Assembly (NCBI GenBank): GCA_020434605.1 | Contig: JAGRAL010000220.1 | Coordinates: 1-6,435, forward strand | Length of the DNA: 6,435 nucleotides | Direction: 5' to 3' | DNA from: Bdellovibrionales bacterium | GTDB taxonomy: Bacteria; Bdellovibrionota; Bdellovibrionia; Bdellovibrionales; UBA840 | Shown here: positions 6,413 to 6,435 of the stretch, in pieces | Position numbering within the stretch: the stretch's first letter is position 1 | Layout of the letters: every line of letters starts with the position of its first letter | The notes under the pieces: generated by a model | The model's database searches: none | Told to the model about the DNA's origin: nothing | What the model saw: only the letters and a program-made list of their open reading frames with translations | Translations under genes and position numbers: made by a program

Positions 6413-6435
6413 ATTTAAATCGCTTCCACCTATTA

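Larger units (their letters stand above)
6222..6435. other. Non-coding leader/intergenic region before the lipoprotein gene
   Basis: 214 nt with no gene I can support on either strand. It holds two inverted repeats (listed separately) and a locally more GC-rich stretch with CGACGACGAAC and CGCCG words (about 6294-6315). The promoter for the lipoprotein gene is expected here. The best guess, TTGAGC (6402-6397) and TATCAT (6377-6372) on the minus strand, has a 19-nt spacer, too long to be persuasive. Confidence 0.45.

Overview
The window is an AT-rich piece of a Gram-negative bacterial chromosome (by eye under about 40% G+C) with every supported gene on the minus strand. It carries a type IV pilus motor ATPase of the PilB type (its 'NISTAEDPVE' segment resembles myxobacterial PilB), two family 9 glycosyltransferases of the LPS heptosyltransferase type, and a DUF3108 lipoprotein. 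The combination suggests a didermic bacterium of the former Deltaproteobacteria, most likely the Bdellovibrio group. This placement is inferred from gene content and resemblance, not from a marker gene.

Layout in transcription order, from high to low coordinates. 6222-6435 is a leader or intergenic region with two clear inverted repeats. 6221-5247 encodes a lipoprotein with a Pro/Lys-rich linker and a DUF3108-like domain. After a 93-nt gap, 5153-4005 encodes a GT9 glycosyltransferase with an extra N-terminal four-cysteine segment. It joins the next GT9 gene (4005-2983) through a TAATG junction. That gene overlaps ribF (2986-2051; FAD synthetase/riboflavin kinase) by ATGA, and ribF overlaps a divergent shikimate dehydrogenase-like gene (2067-1225) by 17 nt. 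After a 97-nt gap with a weak terminator-like hairpin and an AT-rich inverted repeat, pilB starts with GTG at 1128 and runs off the left edge after 376 codons.

The four central genes are so tightly joined that they are almost certainly one translationally coupled transcript. Two of them build the cell surface (LPS core sugar transfer), one makes FMN/FAD, and one looks like a shikimate dehydrogenase that has lost its catalytic residues. The lipoprotein upstream and pilB downstream also serve the envelope, so the region reads as an envelope and motility neighbourhood with flavin synthesis inside it.

No mobile element, CRISPR array, tRNA, rRNA or phage gene was seen. I found no clear-cut new system. 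The points most worth attention are the AroE-like protein without the usual Lys/Asp pair, the GT9 protein with Ala at the position of the usual catalytic Asp, and the cysteine clusters in both GT9 enzymes.
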